Source: Sorangium cellulosum So0157-2 | Lineage (GTDB): Bacteria > Myxococcota_A > Polyangia > Polyangiales > Polyangiaceae | NCBI RefSeq assembly: GCF_000418325.1 | Contig: NC_021658.1 | Span: 11,856,001 to 11,920,000 of the forward strand | DNA: 64,000 bases | Direction: 5' to 3' | Part shown: piece by piece, positions 47,201-54,017 of the stretch | How positions within the stretch are numbered: the first letter of the stretch is position 1 | Layout of the letters: each line of letters begins with the position of its first letter | Made by a program: the position numbers and the translations under genes | Notes under the pieces: model-generated | Databases searched by the model: none | Told to the model about the DNA's origin: nothing | Seen by the model: the letters and a program-made list of their open reading frames with translations, nothing else

Positions 47201-48052
47201 CGCCGACGCACCTCCGCAGACCTTGATCGTCAGGCGGTTGTAGCCCGGCTTCAGCGACACGAGCGCGGCGAACCGATCGATGTCGAGCTCGCGGTACCCC
47301 GGATCGGCGAGGACCTTCTCGCCGTTCCAGAACAGCTTGAAGGCGCCGTCGGCGCCGACCCAGACCGAGATCGGCCGAGGCGCGCGCGTCCCTGACTTCG
47401 CGCGCACGAACGTCGTCGCGTAGCCGCAGACGCCCTCGACCGGGCGGATGACATCGCCGAAATCGAACCACCCGTATTGCGGCGCCTCGGGCGGCACGCG
47501 CCAGCGGACCGCCCGCGCCTTGCCGTCGTACGTCCTGCCCGCCACGATCGGCTGATCGAGCTCCTCCTCGGGCCCGAACGCGCGATCGAAGCCCCCCTTG
47601 TTCTCATTGTCGAACGGGCCGATCGTCGCCCAGCGACCGATGAACCCGAGCCGTTGGATCTTCGCGACCGCGCCGTCGAGATCGCCTCGCCGCCTGCGCG
47701 CGTACGCCGAGAGGAGCTCCGCGTAGACGCGGGCAGGCGCGCTGGTCGCGCCGCTCTCCGCGATCGACGCGATCGCCTCCTCGACCTGCGTCGGATCGGC
47801 GCGGTCCCACGTGCGCCAGAGCTCGCGCAGCGCGCCGTAAACCTCCGGCCCCCTCGCGGAGCGGACAGCCGCGTGCGCGGCGAGCACCTCGGGGTGCACC
47901 GCGCCGAGCTCCGCGCGAGCATCCGAGCCGATCGACGCGGCGCACGCCAGGGCCGCCGCCCCCGCGGCGAGCGCGCAGGAGAAGCGCTTCCTCGTCGTTC
48001 TCGCGTCGAGCTCGATTCCACGGGGCTCGGTCCGGTTGAGCACGTCACGCAT
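44240..48052 (-). CDS. Large secreted TPR/DUF3857/transglutaminase-like protein
   Basis: 1270 residues from ATG 48052 (14 more codons are open upstream). Signal sequence FSCALAAGAAALACAASIGSDARA. An N-terminal PA14-like beta region follows (WATIGPFDNENKGGFDRAF, VRWRVPPEAPQYGWFDFG), then a long TPR section (about 370-650), a DUF3857 domain and a transglutaminase core with triad Cys963 (ARGWGDCKDKATL), His1006 (FDHAIAYV) and Asp1019 (LYLDGTAEH). A DUF3858-like C-terminus completes it. The triad is intact, so a protease or amide-exchange activity in the periplasm or outside the cell is possible. Substrate and partner are unknown. It sits upstream of rpmI on the same strand but is separated by a strong promoter. 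Confidence 0.85.
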   Translation of the reverse strand: MRDVLNRTEPRGIELDARTTRKRFSCALAAGAAALACAASIGSDARAELGAVHPEVLAAHAAVRSARGPEVYGALRELWRTWDRADPTQVEEAIASIAESGATSAPARVYAELLSAYARRRRGDLDGAVAKIQRLGFIGRWATIGPFDNENKGGFDRAFGPEEELDQPIVAGRTYDGKARAVRWRVPPEAPQYGWFDFGDVIRPVEGVCGYATTFVRAKSGTRAPRPISVWVGADGAFKLFWNGEKVLADPGYRELDIDRFAALVSLKPGYNRLTIKVCGGASAPKFALRIGDEKGAPDLDLEVTSDIGTQVTAPQGQAGGARRPSDARAQAGASASGVTLAARALAVEGPMQAFERAAGAARPSPALLEAFARYLMLTGGDAEGEHRARDLARRSAEAEPSVRRYLLAGQLSEDRNQQRAWIERAALLAGRGREDVDVLLAQARLAQTSPNWREAAPIYERILAADPDHVIAVLGLVDLYVEAGLKRTALATLERALSRQPSSVSLLRASAAQLRALGRDTEAAEMEARYAALRFDDSSFLHQQVELAVARRDPAGAERWLERFLRSEPDSVWARSVAARTYRALGQGDRALAAHQRALAMAPEDIGTLRALSDLYGEEGNREAQLEMLQQILAISPQAKDVREYIEHIEPPKPRADEAYAWAPDRFLPMRRSADRQYPKRTLRSLTVTTVFPNGLASRFRQVVFQPLTDEAAASARQYAFEYQADRQTVSLRAAKVYRADGKVDGAIESGEAGANNPALAMYTSARTFYVSFPRLNAGDVVELRYRIDDVSPRNEIADHFGEIEYLQSDEPIASSEYVLITPKAKPFHVFASPLPGLVRETKEDAERRIFRFSAASVPAVAPEPAMPAWSEILAHVHVSTFKSWDEVGSWYWGLAREQFDVDDEVRKRVREITKGLSDDLSKVRAIYKYATETRYVALEFGIEGIRPRRCAQTLARGWGDCKDKATLIVTMLREIGIPATIVLVRTRMRGGIEPEPASLAPFDHAIAYVPSLDLYLDGTAEHSGSTELPIMDRGAIALQINEGKPKLVRLPEPSPEASVVQRTVDIALGADGSAQLGVDVQVAGAFAPEWRTRYMAEGTRRDRAGRDLAVDFGTVELAPGKAGVDVNDLEDIEQPVKLRARGKAVALARREGDSLSIPAVPAQRLATEFASLSVRTRDVIIPALTTRRDEWSLRLPAGWRVTRAPLPQEVDTPFGKFSISVEQSAGKVVVRSQISLTKSRIKPSEYMEFRMFCETADRAFGQRVVLGK

Positions 48053-48819
48053 CCAGGGCGCTATCCCGTGGCCGAAGCCATCGGTCAAGCGCAAGCCTCG
48101 CCCGCACAGGCCACGAAGCGGCCCAGGTCAAGCGCTGACGCTCACGGCCAGCAAAGCGCGCCGGCAGGCAACGATCCCGGGATCTCGCACGCCGCGGAGC
48201 GCGTTCATGAGCCCGCCGCGCCGCCCGCGCTGATCCCAGGAATTTTCCCGACCTTCTGCCCAGCACACAGGAGCGCTGCTCGGCGCGCCCGCGAGCAGCC
48301 AGGCCCCCAGACCAGGGCGCAGCGGCGGTCCGGCAGCGGTCCGCCGCGCCCATCGTGTCGCAAAAATTGTTTAAATTCAGACAGTTGGACGAGAAGAGCG
48401 CCCGGCCTGCAGACGCGGAGCGGCGCCTGGGAAGCACCGGAACCGGGGCCGACGGGGGCCGGGGTGGGAGCGAGGTCCGTCGGCCTCGAGCAGCGCTCGG
48501 AGGGGCCCCGCTGCGCGATCCTCCAACTTCCAGAAAGGGCCGCCTTGCTCCGCCGCACCTGCTTCGGATAGAAACGTCCCAAGATGTACGGGCGCACGGT
48601 CGAGGAGCAGCGGCACTGCGCGCCGCGAACCGGTCATGCAAGCCCCAGGCAGCGATCGTGGCGCCGCGAACGTGGTACCGGTGGTAAGGCAGACCCGCAC
48701 AGCGGGAAGCCGGTTGGATGACGATGGTCGGGGACCGCACGTGCGGCCCCCGGTGATGACAAGGGCTACAGAGCCCGCAATGCCCAGGGCCCCATCGCGA
48801 GAGCGCTGGCGGAGGAACG
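48053..48819. other. Intergenic region upstream of mglB
   Basis: 767 bp separating the divergent transglutaminase gene and mglB. Frames crossing it are not protein-like. It includes an AT-rich island at 48361-48382 and a CCGCACGTGCGG palindrome at 48735-48746. It must hold the mglBA promoter, which I cannot place with confidence. Confidence 0.5.
48735..48746. promoter_or_regulatory. 12-bp perfect palindrome CCGCACGTGCGG upstream of mglB
   Basis: A perfect palindrome with a CACGTG core, about 74 bp before the mglB start and flanked by G and C runs that extend the symmetry. It could be an operator or, in RNA, a hairpin. Confidence 0.35.
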
Positions 48820-49302
48820 ATGGTCAACCCTCAGATGGTGATGTACGAGGAGGAATTCAATCAGATCCAGAGCGTGGTGGATCGCCTCGTCAAGGACGCC
48901 AATGCGAAGGTCGTCTTCATCGTTGACAAGAACGGGCAACTGATCGCCGCGAGCGGGGACGTCGACAACCTCGACACCACGTCGCTCGCCTCGCTGACGG
49001 CGGGGAACATCGCCGCCACGGGCGGGATGGCGAAGCTCCTCAAGGAGAACGAGTTCGCCACTCAGTTCCACGAGGGTGAGAAGGCGAACATCCACATCCA
49101 GCTGGTCGGGAACCGCGTCATCCTCGTGGTGATCTTCGACTCAAAGTCGAGCCTCGGGTTGGTGAGGCTCCGGGTGCGAAAGGCGAGCGAGGAGCTCAAC
49201 CACATCTTCGAGGCGCTGCTCAAGAAGGTGCAGGAGCCGGGCGCTGACTCGCCGTTCGCCGAGATCACCGACGAGGACATCGACAACCTCTTCAACGACT
49301 AG
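48820..49302 (+). CDS. mglB: MglB, Roadblock/LC7 GTPase-activating protein for MglA
   Basis: 160 residues, ATG after a GGAGG ribosome binding site. A Roadblock/LC7 fold closely matching Myxococcus MglB: VMYEEEFNQIQSVVDRLVKDANAKVVFIVDKNGQLIAASG, TTSLASLTAGNIAATGG and VVIFDSKSSLGLVRLRVRKASEEL, with the acidic C-terminus FAEITDEDIDNLF. As a dimer it stimulates GTP hydrolysis by MglA and sits at the lagging pole, setting front-rear polarity in gliding cells. It overlaps functionally with mglA, 11 bp downstream, in the conserved mglBA operon. Confidence 0.97.
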   Translation: MVNPQMVMYEEEFNQIQSVVDRLVKDANAKVVFIVDKNGQLIAASGDVDNLDTTSLASLTAGNIAATGGMAKLLKENEFATQFHEGEKANIHIQLVGNRVILVVIFDSKSSLGLVRLRVRKASEELNHIFEALLKKVQEPGADSPFAEITDEDIDNLFND

Positions 49303-49313
49303 GAGCGCGGTCG

Positions 49314-49904
49314 ATGAGCTTCATCAATTACATGGCGCGCGAGATCAACTGCAAGATCGTCTATTACGGCCCGGGTCTCTGCGGCAAGACGACGAACCTG
49401 CAGTACATCTATGAGCGCACCAACCCGGACGCGAAGGGGAAGATGATCTCCCTCGCCACGGAGACCGACCGGACCCTCTTCTTCGACTTCCTCCCGCTCG
49501 CGCTGGGCGAGATCCGCGGCTTCAAGACGCGGTTCCACCTGTACACGGTGCCGGGGCAGGTCTTCTACGACGCGAGCCGCAAGCTCATCCTGAAGGGCGT
49601 CGACGGCGTGGTCTTCGTGGCGGACTCGCAGCTCGGTCGCATCGAGGCGAACCAGGAGTCGGTGGAGAACCTCCGCACGAACCTGGCCGAGCAGGGCTAC
49701 TCGCTCGACAAGATCCCGTACGTCATCCAGTACAACAAGCGGGACCTGCCGGAGATCGGCACCGTCGAGGAGCTCCGGGCGCTGCTCAACCCGACCAACG
49801 TCCCCGACTTCGAGGGCGTCGCGCGGACCGGCGTCGGGGTGTTCGACACGCTCAAGGCGGTCGCGAAGCTGGTGCTGACCGAGCTGAAAAAGGGCGGCCC
49901 CTAA
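49314..49904 (+). CDS. mglA: MglA, Ras-like GTPase of cell polarity and motility
   Basis: 196 residues, AGGAG ribosome binding site. P-loop GPGLCGKTT (19-27), switch II TVPGQ with Thr in place of the usual Asp of DxxGQ (an MglA trait), NKRD for guanine specificity, and EGVARTGVGVFDTLK at the end. GTP-bound MglA acts at the leading pole and drives type IV pili and gliding complexes. The presence of mglBA is the best single marker that the host is a myxobacterium or close relative. A perfect hairpin follows the stop. Confidence 0.98.
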   Translation: MSFINYMAREINCKIVYYGPGLCGKTTNLQYIYERTNPDAKGKMISLATETDRTLFFDFLPLALGEIRGFKTRFHLYTVPGQVFYDASRKLILKGVDGVVFVADSQLGRIEANQESVENLRTNLAEQGYSLDKIPYVIQYNKRDLPEIGTVEELRALLNPTNVPDFEGVARTGVGVFDTLKAVAKLVLTELKKGGP

Positions 49905-49936
49905 GACAAGGGGCAGCCCCACGATCGAAGCAGAGC

Positions 49937-49969
49937 GCGGCGAGCGTGGCGCGAAGGCACGCTCGCCGC
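49937..49969. terminator. Perfect 12-bp hairpin after mglA
   Basis: GCGGCGAGCGTG (49937-49948), 9-nt loop, CACGCTCGCCGC (49958-49969). It lies between the convergent mglA and small basic protein genes and is likely bidirectional. Confidence 0.7.
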
Positions 49970-49974
49970 AGCCA

Positions 49975-50094
49975 TCAGGCGCGCTGGTAGATGCGGTTCC
50001 GCCGGTTGCGGTTCTTCGCCTTCAGCTTGGACCGGTGGCGCTTCGACTTGGAGCGCGTGGTCTTCCGAGGACCTTTCGACAGCATCAGGAACAT
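49975..50094 (-). CDS. Tiny basic ribosomal-like protein (bS22/mS38-type candidate)
   Basis: 39 residues from ATG 50094, with GGAG 7 nt upstream: an N-terminal MFLMLSKGPRKTT, then a run of Lys/Arg/Ser/Asn helix (RSKSKRHRSKLKAKNRNRRNR) ending IYQRA. About 40 percent of residues are Arg or Lys. The composition and length recall the AURKAIP1/COX24-domain proteins and the extra small-subunit protein bS22 known from mycobacteria; the resemblance is only by eye. It is too short for ordinary gene callers, and longer frames around it are shadows. Convergent with mglA. Confidence 0.6.
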   Translation of the reverse strand: MFLMLSKGPRKTTRSKSKRHRSKLKAKNRNRRNRIYQRA

Positions 50095-50271
50095 GGACAG
50101 GCTCCGTTGAGGCGCCCGGCGCGGAGGCGTCGTGCCGCCGCCGCCGGTGCGAAGGGGCGGCAAGGTACGGCATCGCAGGGCAAAGTTCAACCGGAGAGCA
50201 CCTCGGCCCGTCGACCCACGAGGTCCCGGAGACGGCGAGCCAGGGGGCACACCGGGGCCAAGCTTTTCTGC

Positions 50272-50277
50272 TATCGG
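50272..50277 (+). promoter_or_regulatory. -10-like TATCGG in TGCTATCGG
   Basis: Extended TGC motif, 12 nt before the GTG at 50290; a short leader is implied. The hexamer ends in G, so it is a weaker match. Confidence 0.25.
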
Positions 50278-50289
50278 TGTTCGTAGCTC

Positions 50290-50835
50290 GTGCGGTTCAG
50301 GACCCTCCTCTGCCTCGCCGCCTCGGTGACCGCGTGCGGCGCGAGCATCAACGCGGTCTACGAGGGGGACGTACGCTTCGAGCACTGCATGGCGCTCGAC
50401 TCGCTGGCCGACGTGAAGCCGACGCTGCGGCGCGCGTGCTGGGACGAGTGGCTCCAGTTCTACACGTTCGGGCAGACGCGCGATCGCGTCGAGTACGCCG
50501 CGCACCGCGCGAGGCAGCTGAGCCACGCCAGCGACTTCGACGAAGGCGAGTGGAGCCCTCCCAGCAGCCGGGCCCCCGCCGTGCCGGAGCCGACGAGCGC
50601 GCTCGCCCCGCCGCCCAGGCTCCTGACCGCCGACGTGGCCGCGCCCGCGGAGGAGGCGGACGCGGGCGCCCCCGACGCGGCGCCGAGCGCCGCCGAGGAC
50701 GCAGCGCCGCCGGGGGCGGAGTGCAGCGCGACGTGCGAGGCGAGCTGGAAGGGGTGCCTGCAGGACTGCAGGTCCGCCGGCTGCGAGAAGGGGTGCTCCG
50801 GCAAGTACACGCGGTGCATGCGCGGCTGCTTCTGA
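50290..50835 (+). CDS. Lipoprotein with Cys-rich C-terminus
   Basis: 181 residues, GTG start. Signal peptide and lipobox SVTAC (Cys16). The N-terminal 75 residues contain a helical domain with two Cys (EHCMALDS, RRACWDEWLQFYTFGQTRDRVEYA). An Ala/Pro/Glu-rich linker follows, and a compact Cys-rich tail (CSATCEASWKGCLQDCRSAGCEKGCSGKYTRCMRGCF) with nine Cys in about 37 residues, probably disulfide-bonded. No family is recognised. Outer-membrane or surface location is expected. The alanine racemase gene follows about 100 bp downstream. Confidence 0.75.
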   Translation: MRFRTLLCLAASVTACGASINAVYEGDVRFEHCMALDSLADVKPTLRRACWDEWLQFYTFGQTRDRVEYAAHRARQLSHASDFDEGEWSPPSSRAPAVPEPTSALAPPPRLLTADVAAPAEEADAGAPDAAPSAAEDAAPPGAECSATCEASWKGCLQDCRSAGCEKGCSGKYTRCMRGCF

Positions 50836-50895
50836 CCGGCGGCGCTGCGCTCTGCGAACATGCCTCACCTTGTCGCACCAAGATGGCCTGGAATC

Positions 50896-50925
50896 TTGAC
50901 CCGCGATCGAGCGTAGGACTATCCG
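50896..50925 (+). promoter_or_regulatory. Sigma-70-like promoter deciding the alr start
   Basis: TTGACC (50896-50901), 18-bp spacer, TATCCG (50920-50925), 8 nt before the ATG at 50934. It overlaps the region that would be coding if translation began at 50883, so it favours the downstream start. Confidence 0.45.
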
Positions 50926-50933
50926 CGTACACG

Positions 50934-52214
50934 ATGTCCGCTTCGCACGCGCCCACAGAGCTCAGCAGCACGACTCCCGATCGCAACGGCACGGCGTCGC
51001 CCGTCGAAGGGCTCGGATCGAGCGCCGGCCCCGTGCGGGTCCTGCGGCCGCGCCGGGCGGCGCCAGCGGACGCGGTGCGGCCGACCCGCGCGGAGGTGAA
51101 CCTCGCCCACCTGCGGCACAACCTCCGGGTCCTCGAGCGCGCGCTGACCGGCGCGAAGCGGCCGCAGATCTGGGGCGTGCTGAAGGCCGACGCGTACGGG
51201 CACGGCGCGCCGGCCGTCGCGCGGACGCTCGAGCGCACCGGGATCCCCGGTCTGTGCGTCGCGCTCCTGGAGGAGGCCATCGAGCTGCGGGACGCCGGCA
51301 TCCGGCTGCCCATCCTCGTCATGGGCGGCTACTACGGCCCCCGCCGCGAGGGGTTCGAGGAGATCATGGCGCGCGATCTCGTGCCCGTCGTCTACGACGC
51401 CGGGCAGATCGAGCGCCTCGCGAACGTGGTGCGGCTCGAGCAACGCGGCCGCGTCGGCGTCCACCTGAAGGTGGACACCGGCATGGGTCGGCTCGGCGCC
51501 GCGAGCTCGGAGATCGAGGCGGTGTTCGCGATGCTCGCCAAGCACCCGGAGGTGAGGCTCGACGGGCTCATGACCCACCTCGCCTGCGCGGACGCCGACG
51601 ATCTCGGCGTGACGATCGAGCAGATGAGGCGCTTCGAGGAGATCGAGCAGCGGGCGAAGAGCTTCGGCCTCGCGCCGCGGATCCGGCACGCGTCGAACAG
51701 CGCGGCCATGCTGCGCCTCCCCGCCGCGTGGCTCGACGTCGTTCGACCCGGGGTCGCGCTGTTCGGCATCTCGCCGTGCCCAGGGCTCGCGCCCGACCTC
51801 AAGCCGGTGATCCGGGTGCGCAGCGAGATCGTCGCGCTCCGCACGATCGCGAAGGGCGACAGGATCGGCTACGGCCACACCTGGCAGGCGTCGCGGGAGA
51901 GCGTCGTGGCGACCGTGCCGATGGGGTACGCCGACGGCCTGAGCCGCCAGCTGTCGAACCGCGGAGCGGCCCTCGTGCGCGGTCAGCGCGCGCCGATCGC
52001 GGGCGCCGTGTCGATGGATCTCACGATGCTCGACGTGACGGACGCGCCGGGAGCCCGCGTGGGCGACGAGGTGGTGTTCCTCGGGACCCAGGAGGGCCCG
52101 CTCGGGCGCGCGACGATCAGCGCGGAAGAGATCGCCGGGCTCACGGGCACGATCGCCTGGGAGGTGCTGACGAGCATCTCTCGCCGCGTGCCCAGGTTCT
52201 ACCGAGAGCCCTGA
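50934..52214 (+). CDS. alr: Alanine racemase
   Basis: 426 residues from ATG 50934; ATG 50883 is in frame but lies upstream of the predicted promoter. It interconverts L- and D-alanine for peptidoglycan. Fold type III PLP enzyme: AEVNLAHLRHNLRVLE, PLP lysine Lys84 in WGVLKADAYGHGA, HLKVDTGMGRLG, RHASNSAAML, DVVRPGVALFGISP and the second-domain RIGYGHTW and GAVSMDLTMLDVT. The 45 N-terminal residues are Ser/Pro-rich and outside the family. Its neighbours are envelope lipoproteins, not other wall enzymes. Confidence 0.95.
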   Translation: MSASHAPTELSSTTPDRNGTASPVEGLGSSAGPVRVLRPRRAAPADAVRPTRAEVNLAHLRHNLRVLERALTGAKRPQIWGVLKADAYGHGAPAVARTLERTGIPGLCVALLEEAIELRDAGIRLPILVMGGYYGPRREGFEEIMARDLVPVVYDAGQIERLANVVRLEQRGRVGVHLKVDTGMGRLGAASSEIEAVFAMLAKHPEVRLDGLMTHLACADADDLGVTIEQMRRFEEIEQRAKSFGLAPRIRHASNSAAMLRLPAAWLDVVRPGVALFGISPCPGLAPDLKPVIRVRSEIVALRTIAKGDRIGYGHTWQASRESVVATVPMGYADGLSRQLSNRGAALVRGQRAPIAGAVSMDLTMLDVTDAPGARVGDEVVFLGTQEGPLGRATISAEEIAGLTGTIAWEVLTSISRRVPRFYREP

Positions 52215-52272
52215 GCTGGCGCGCGGCGGCGCTCGCCTCCCGCGCCGGCGCTGCCGGTGCGAACGGGCGTGG

Positions 52273-52278
52273 TACGCT
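52273..52278 (+). promoter_or_regulatory. -10 hexamer TACGCT, leaderless spacing
   Basis: TGGTACGCT with 7 nt to the ATG at 52286 and no Shine-Dalgarno. The same nonamer precedes the FAH-like gene. Confidence 0.45.
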
Positions 52279-52285
52279 GCTCTCC

Positions 52286-53482
52286 ATGAAGACGGCCGTG
52301 AAGCAGCGCGCCGGCGTCTACGGCATGCTCTGCGGTCTCGCGGCCGCGCTCGCGCTCGGCGGCGCGGCGCTGTCCGCCTGCGAGGACGAAGGCAAGGCGC
52401 AGCGTCCACGCAACGGCGGCGGCCAGGGCGCGCAGGAGCCGGAGGACGAGTTCGACCCTGGACCCGGGGGCTCGAGCGGGCCGCCGCCCGTGGACGCGGG
52501 TGGGCTCTGCGGCAACCAGGTCCACGAAGTGACGATCGCCGAGGCGCCGAACCTCTACTTCGTCCTCGACGCGTCGGGCAGCATGCTCAGCCCTGCGTCG
52601 TCGCGCGCGACCCGCTACGACCGGGTGCGCGAGGCGGCGGTCGACCTCGTGCGCAACCTGGGCCCGCTGATCAACGTCGGCGCCGCCGTGTTCCCGCTGG
52701 ACGCGACCTCCGATGCGCCGTGCAAGCCGGGCGGCGAGGTGTTCCCCGTCACGCCGGGAGATCCCTTCGCCGCCTCGCAGGAAGGCGCCACGACGACCTC
52801 GAGGTTCCGCTCGGCGACGCGCGTCGAGCCGCTCGGCGGGACGCCTACCGCGGCGACGCTCGCGGCGCTCACGCCGAGCCTCGTGGAGCTCCCGGGCAAG
52901 ACGATCGTGGTGCTCGCGACCGACGGCGGCCCGAACTGCAACAGCGCCGCGACGTGCGGCGCCGAGGAGTGCATCGCCAACATCGAGCAACAATGCCCCC
53001 AGGAGAACTGCTGCACGCCGTCAGGCCTCTCGGGGCCAGGAGGGTGCCTCGACCGCGGCGATACGGTCGCCGCGATCGAGCGGCTCGCGGCGAGCGGGAT
53101 CGAGGTCTACGTCGTCGGCATCCCGGGGAGCGAGTTCTACGGCGACGTCCTCGATCAGATGGCGCTCGCCGGCGGCACGGCGCAGTTCGTGAGCCCCTTC
53201 TATTTCAAGGTGGACGACCTCGACACGCTCGGCAACGTCCTGTCGAAGATCGCCAGCATCGTCGTCTCCTGCGAGTTCGACCTCGTCGACCCGCCGCCCG
53301 AGGACGGGCAGACCAACGTCTACCTGGACGAAGAGCTGGTCCCGTACGACCCGGAGGACGGCTGGCGCTGGAGTTCCCCCGCGGTCGTCGAGCTCCTCGG
53401 GGATGCGTGCCAGCAGCTCAAGAGCGGGCGGGTCGGGCAGGTGCAGATCGTCTCCGGCTGCCCCACGGAGGTGGCGAGGTGA
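52286..53482 (+). CDS. Von Willebrand factor A domain lipoprotein
   Basis: 398 residues. Signal peptide with lipobox ALSAC (Cys32), then a Gly/Pro/Glu-rich linker. VWA domain with MIDAS motif DASGS (Asp95-x-Ser97-x-Ser99), the Thr in GGTPTAATL and the Asp in VVLATDGGPNC, all expected for divalent-metal binding. Several Cys in the middle (CNSAATCGAEECIANIEQQCPQENCC) are probably disulfides. It is likely a surface or periplasmic adhesion/binding protein. Similar VWA lipoproteins are abundant in myxobacteria. It ends in a GTGA overlap with rimI. Confidence 0.85.
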   Translation: MKTAVKQRAGVYGMLCGLAAALALGGAALSACEDEGKAQRPRNGGGQGAQEPEDEFDPGPGGSSGPPPVDAGGLCGNQVHEVTIAEAPNLYFVLDASGSMLSPASSRATRYDRVREAAVDLVRNLGPLINVGAAVFPLDATSDAPCKPGGEVFPVTPGDPFAASQEGATTTSRFRSATRVEPLGGTPTAATLAALTPSLVELPGKTIVVLATDGGPNCNSAATCGAEECIANIEQQCPQENCCTPSGLSGPGGCLDRGDTVAAIERLAASGIEVYVVGIPGSEFYGDVLDQMALAGGTAQFVSPFYFKVDDLDTLGNVLSKIASIVVSCEFDLVDPPPEDGQTNVYLDEELVPYDPEDGWRWSSPAVVELLGDACQQLKSGRVGQVQIVSGCPTEVAR

Positions 53483-54003
53483 GGCGCGACGCGGCGAAGA
53501 GCGCGCCCACGCTGATCCAGCTGACGGCCGAGTCCGCGGACGACGCAGCGCTCGACGAGATCGACGCGGTCGCGTCCGCGGCCTTCGACGTGCCGCAGTT
53601 CTCCGCGCGAGAGGAGCTGCGGCGCCCCTGGACGCGGTGCTGGGTCGCGCGCGAGGAGCGGCGCGCGTTCGCCTTCCTCATCGCGTGGCACGTGGCCGAC
53701 GAGCTGCACGTGCTCAACGTCGCCACCTGCCCGACCGCGCGGCGGCGCGGGCTCGCGACGGCGCTGATGCGCCGCTCGCTCGAGTACGCGCAGGAGCAGC
53801 GCGTGCGGCTGGTCCTGCTCGAGGTGCGCCGCTCCAACCGGGCGGCGATCCGGCTCTACCGGAAGCTCGGCTTCACGGCGATGGGCGTGCGCCCCCGGTA
53901 CTACAGCGACAACGGCGAGGACGCGGTCGAGATGGTCCTCACGTTCGACCCCGCGACCGGCGCGGTGCAGCCAGGCCGCGACGAGATCCGCATCGAGGTC
54001 TGA
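53479..54003 (+). CDS. rimI: Ribosomal-protein-S18-type N-acetyltransferase (RimI-like GNAT)
   Basis: 174 residues from GTG 53479, overlapping the stop of the VWA gene. GNAT core with LHVLNVATCPTARRRGLATALMRRSLEYA (acetyl-CoA motif RRRGLA) and LEVRRSNRAAIRLYRKLGFTAMGVRPRYYSDNGEDAVEM, which is the RimI signature (S/N-N-x-A-x-x-LY-x-K-x-GF, then YY--NGEDA-x-M). It acetylates the N-terminal alanine of S18 and possibly other proteins. The coupling to a lipoprotein gene is unusual; tsaB or tsaD, the usual neighbours, are absent. Convergent with the TssM-like gene 10 bp away. Confidence 0.9.
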   Translation: MRRDAAKSAPTLIQLTAESADDAALDEIDAVASAAFDVPQFSAREELRRPWTRCWVAREERRAFAFLIAWHVADELHVLNVATCPTARRRGLATALMRRSLEYAQEQRVRLVLLEVRRSNRAAIRLYRKLGFTAMGVRPRYYSDNGEDAVEMVLTFDPATGAVQPGRDEIRIEV

Positions 54004-54017
54004 GCGGCGCCGCTCAG
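54000..54017. terminator. 18-bp perfect palindrome holding both stop codons
   Basis: CTGAGCGGCGCCGCTCAG: the first TGA ends rimI, and the complementary TCA is the stop of the minus-strand TssM-like gene. Perfect symmetry makes it a candidate shared terminator for two genes only 10 bp apart. Confidence 0.5.

Noticed and set aside
48355..48687. 110-codon plus-strand frame upstream of mglB
   Set aside because: Arg/Gly/Ala-rich shadow-like composition and no ribosome binding site.
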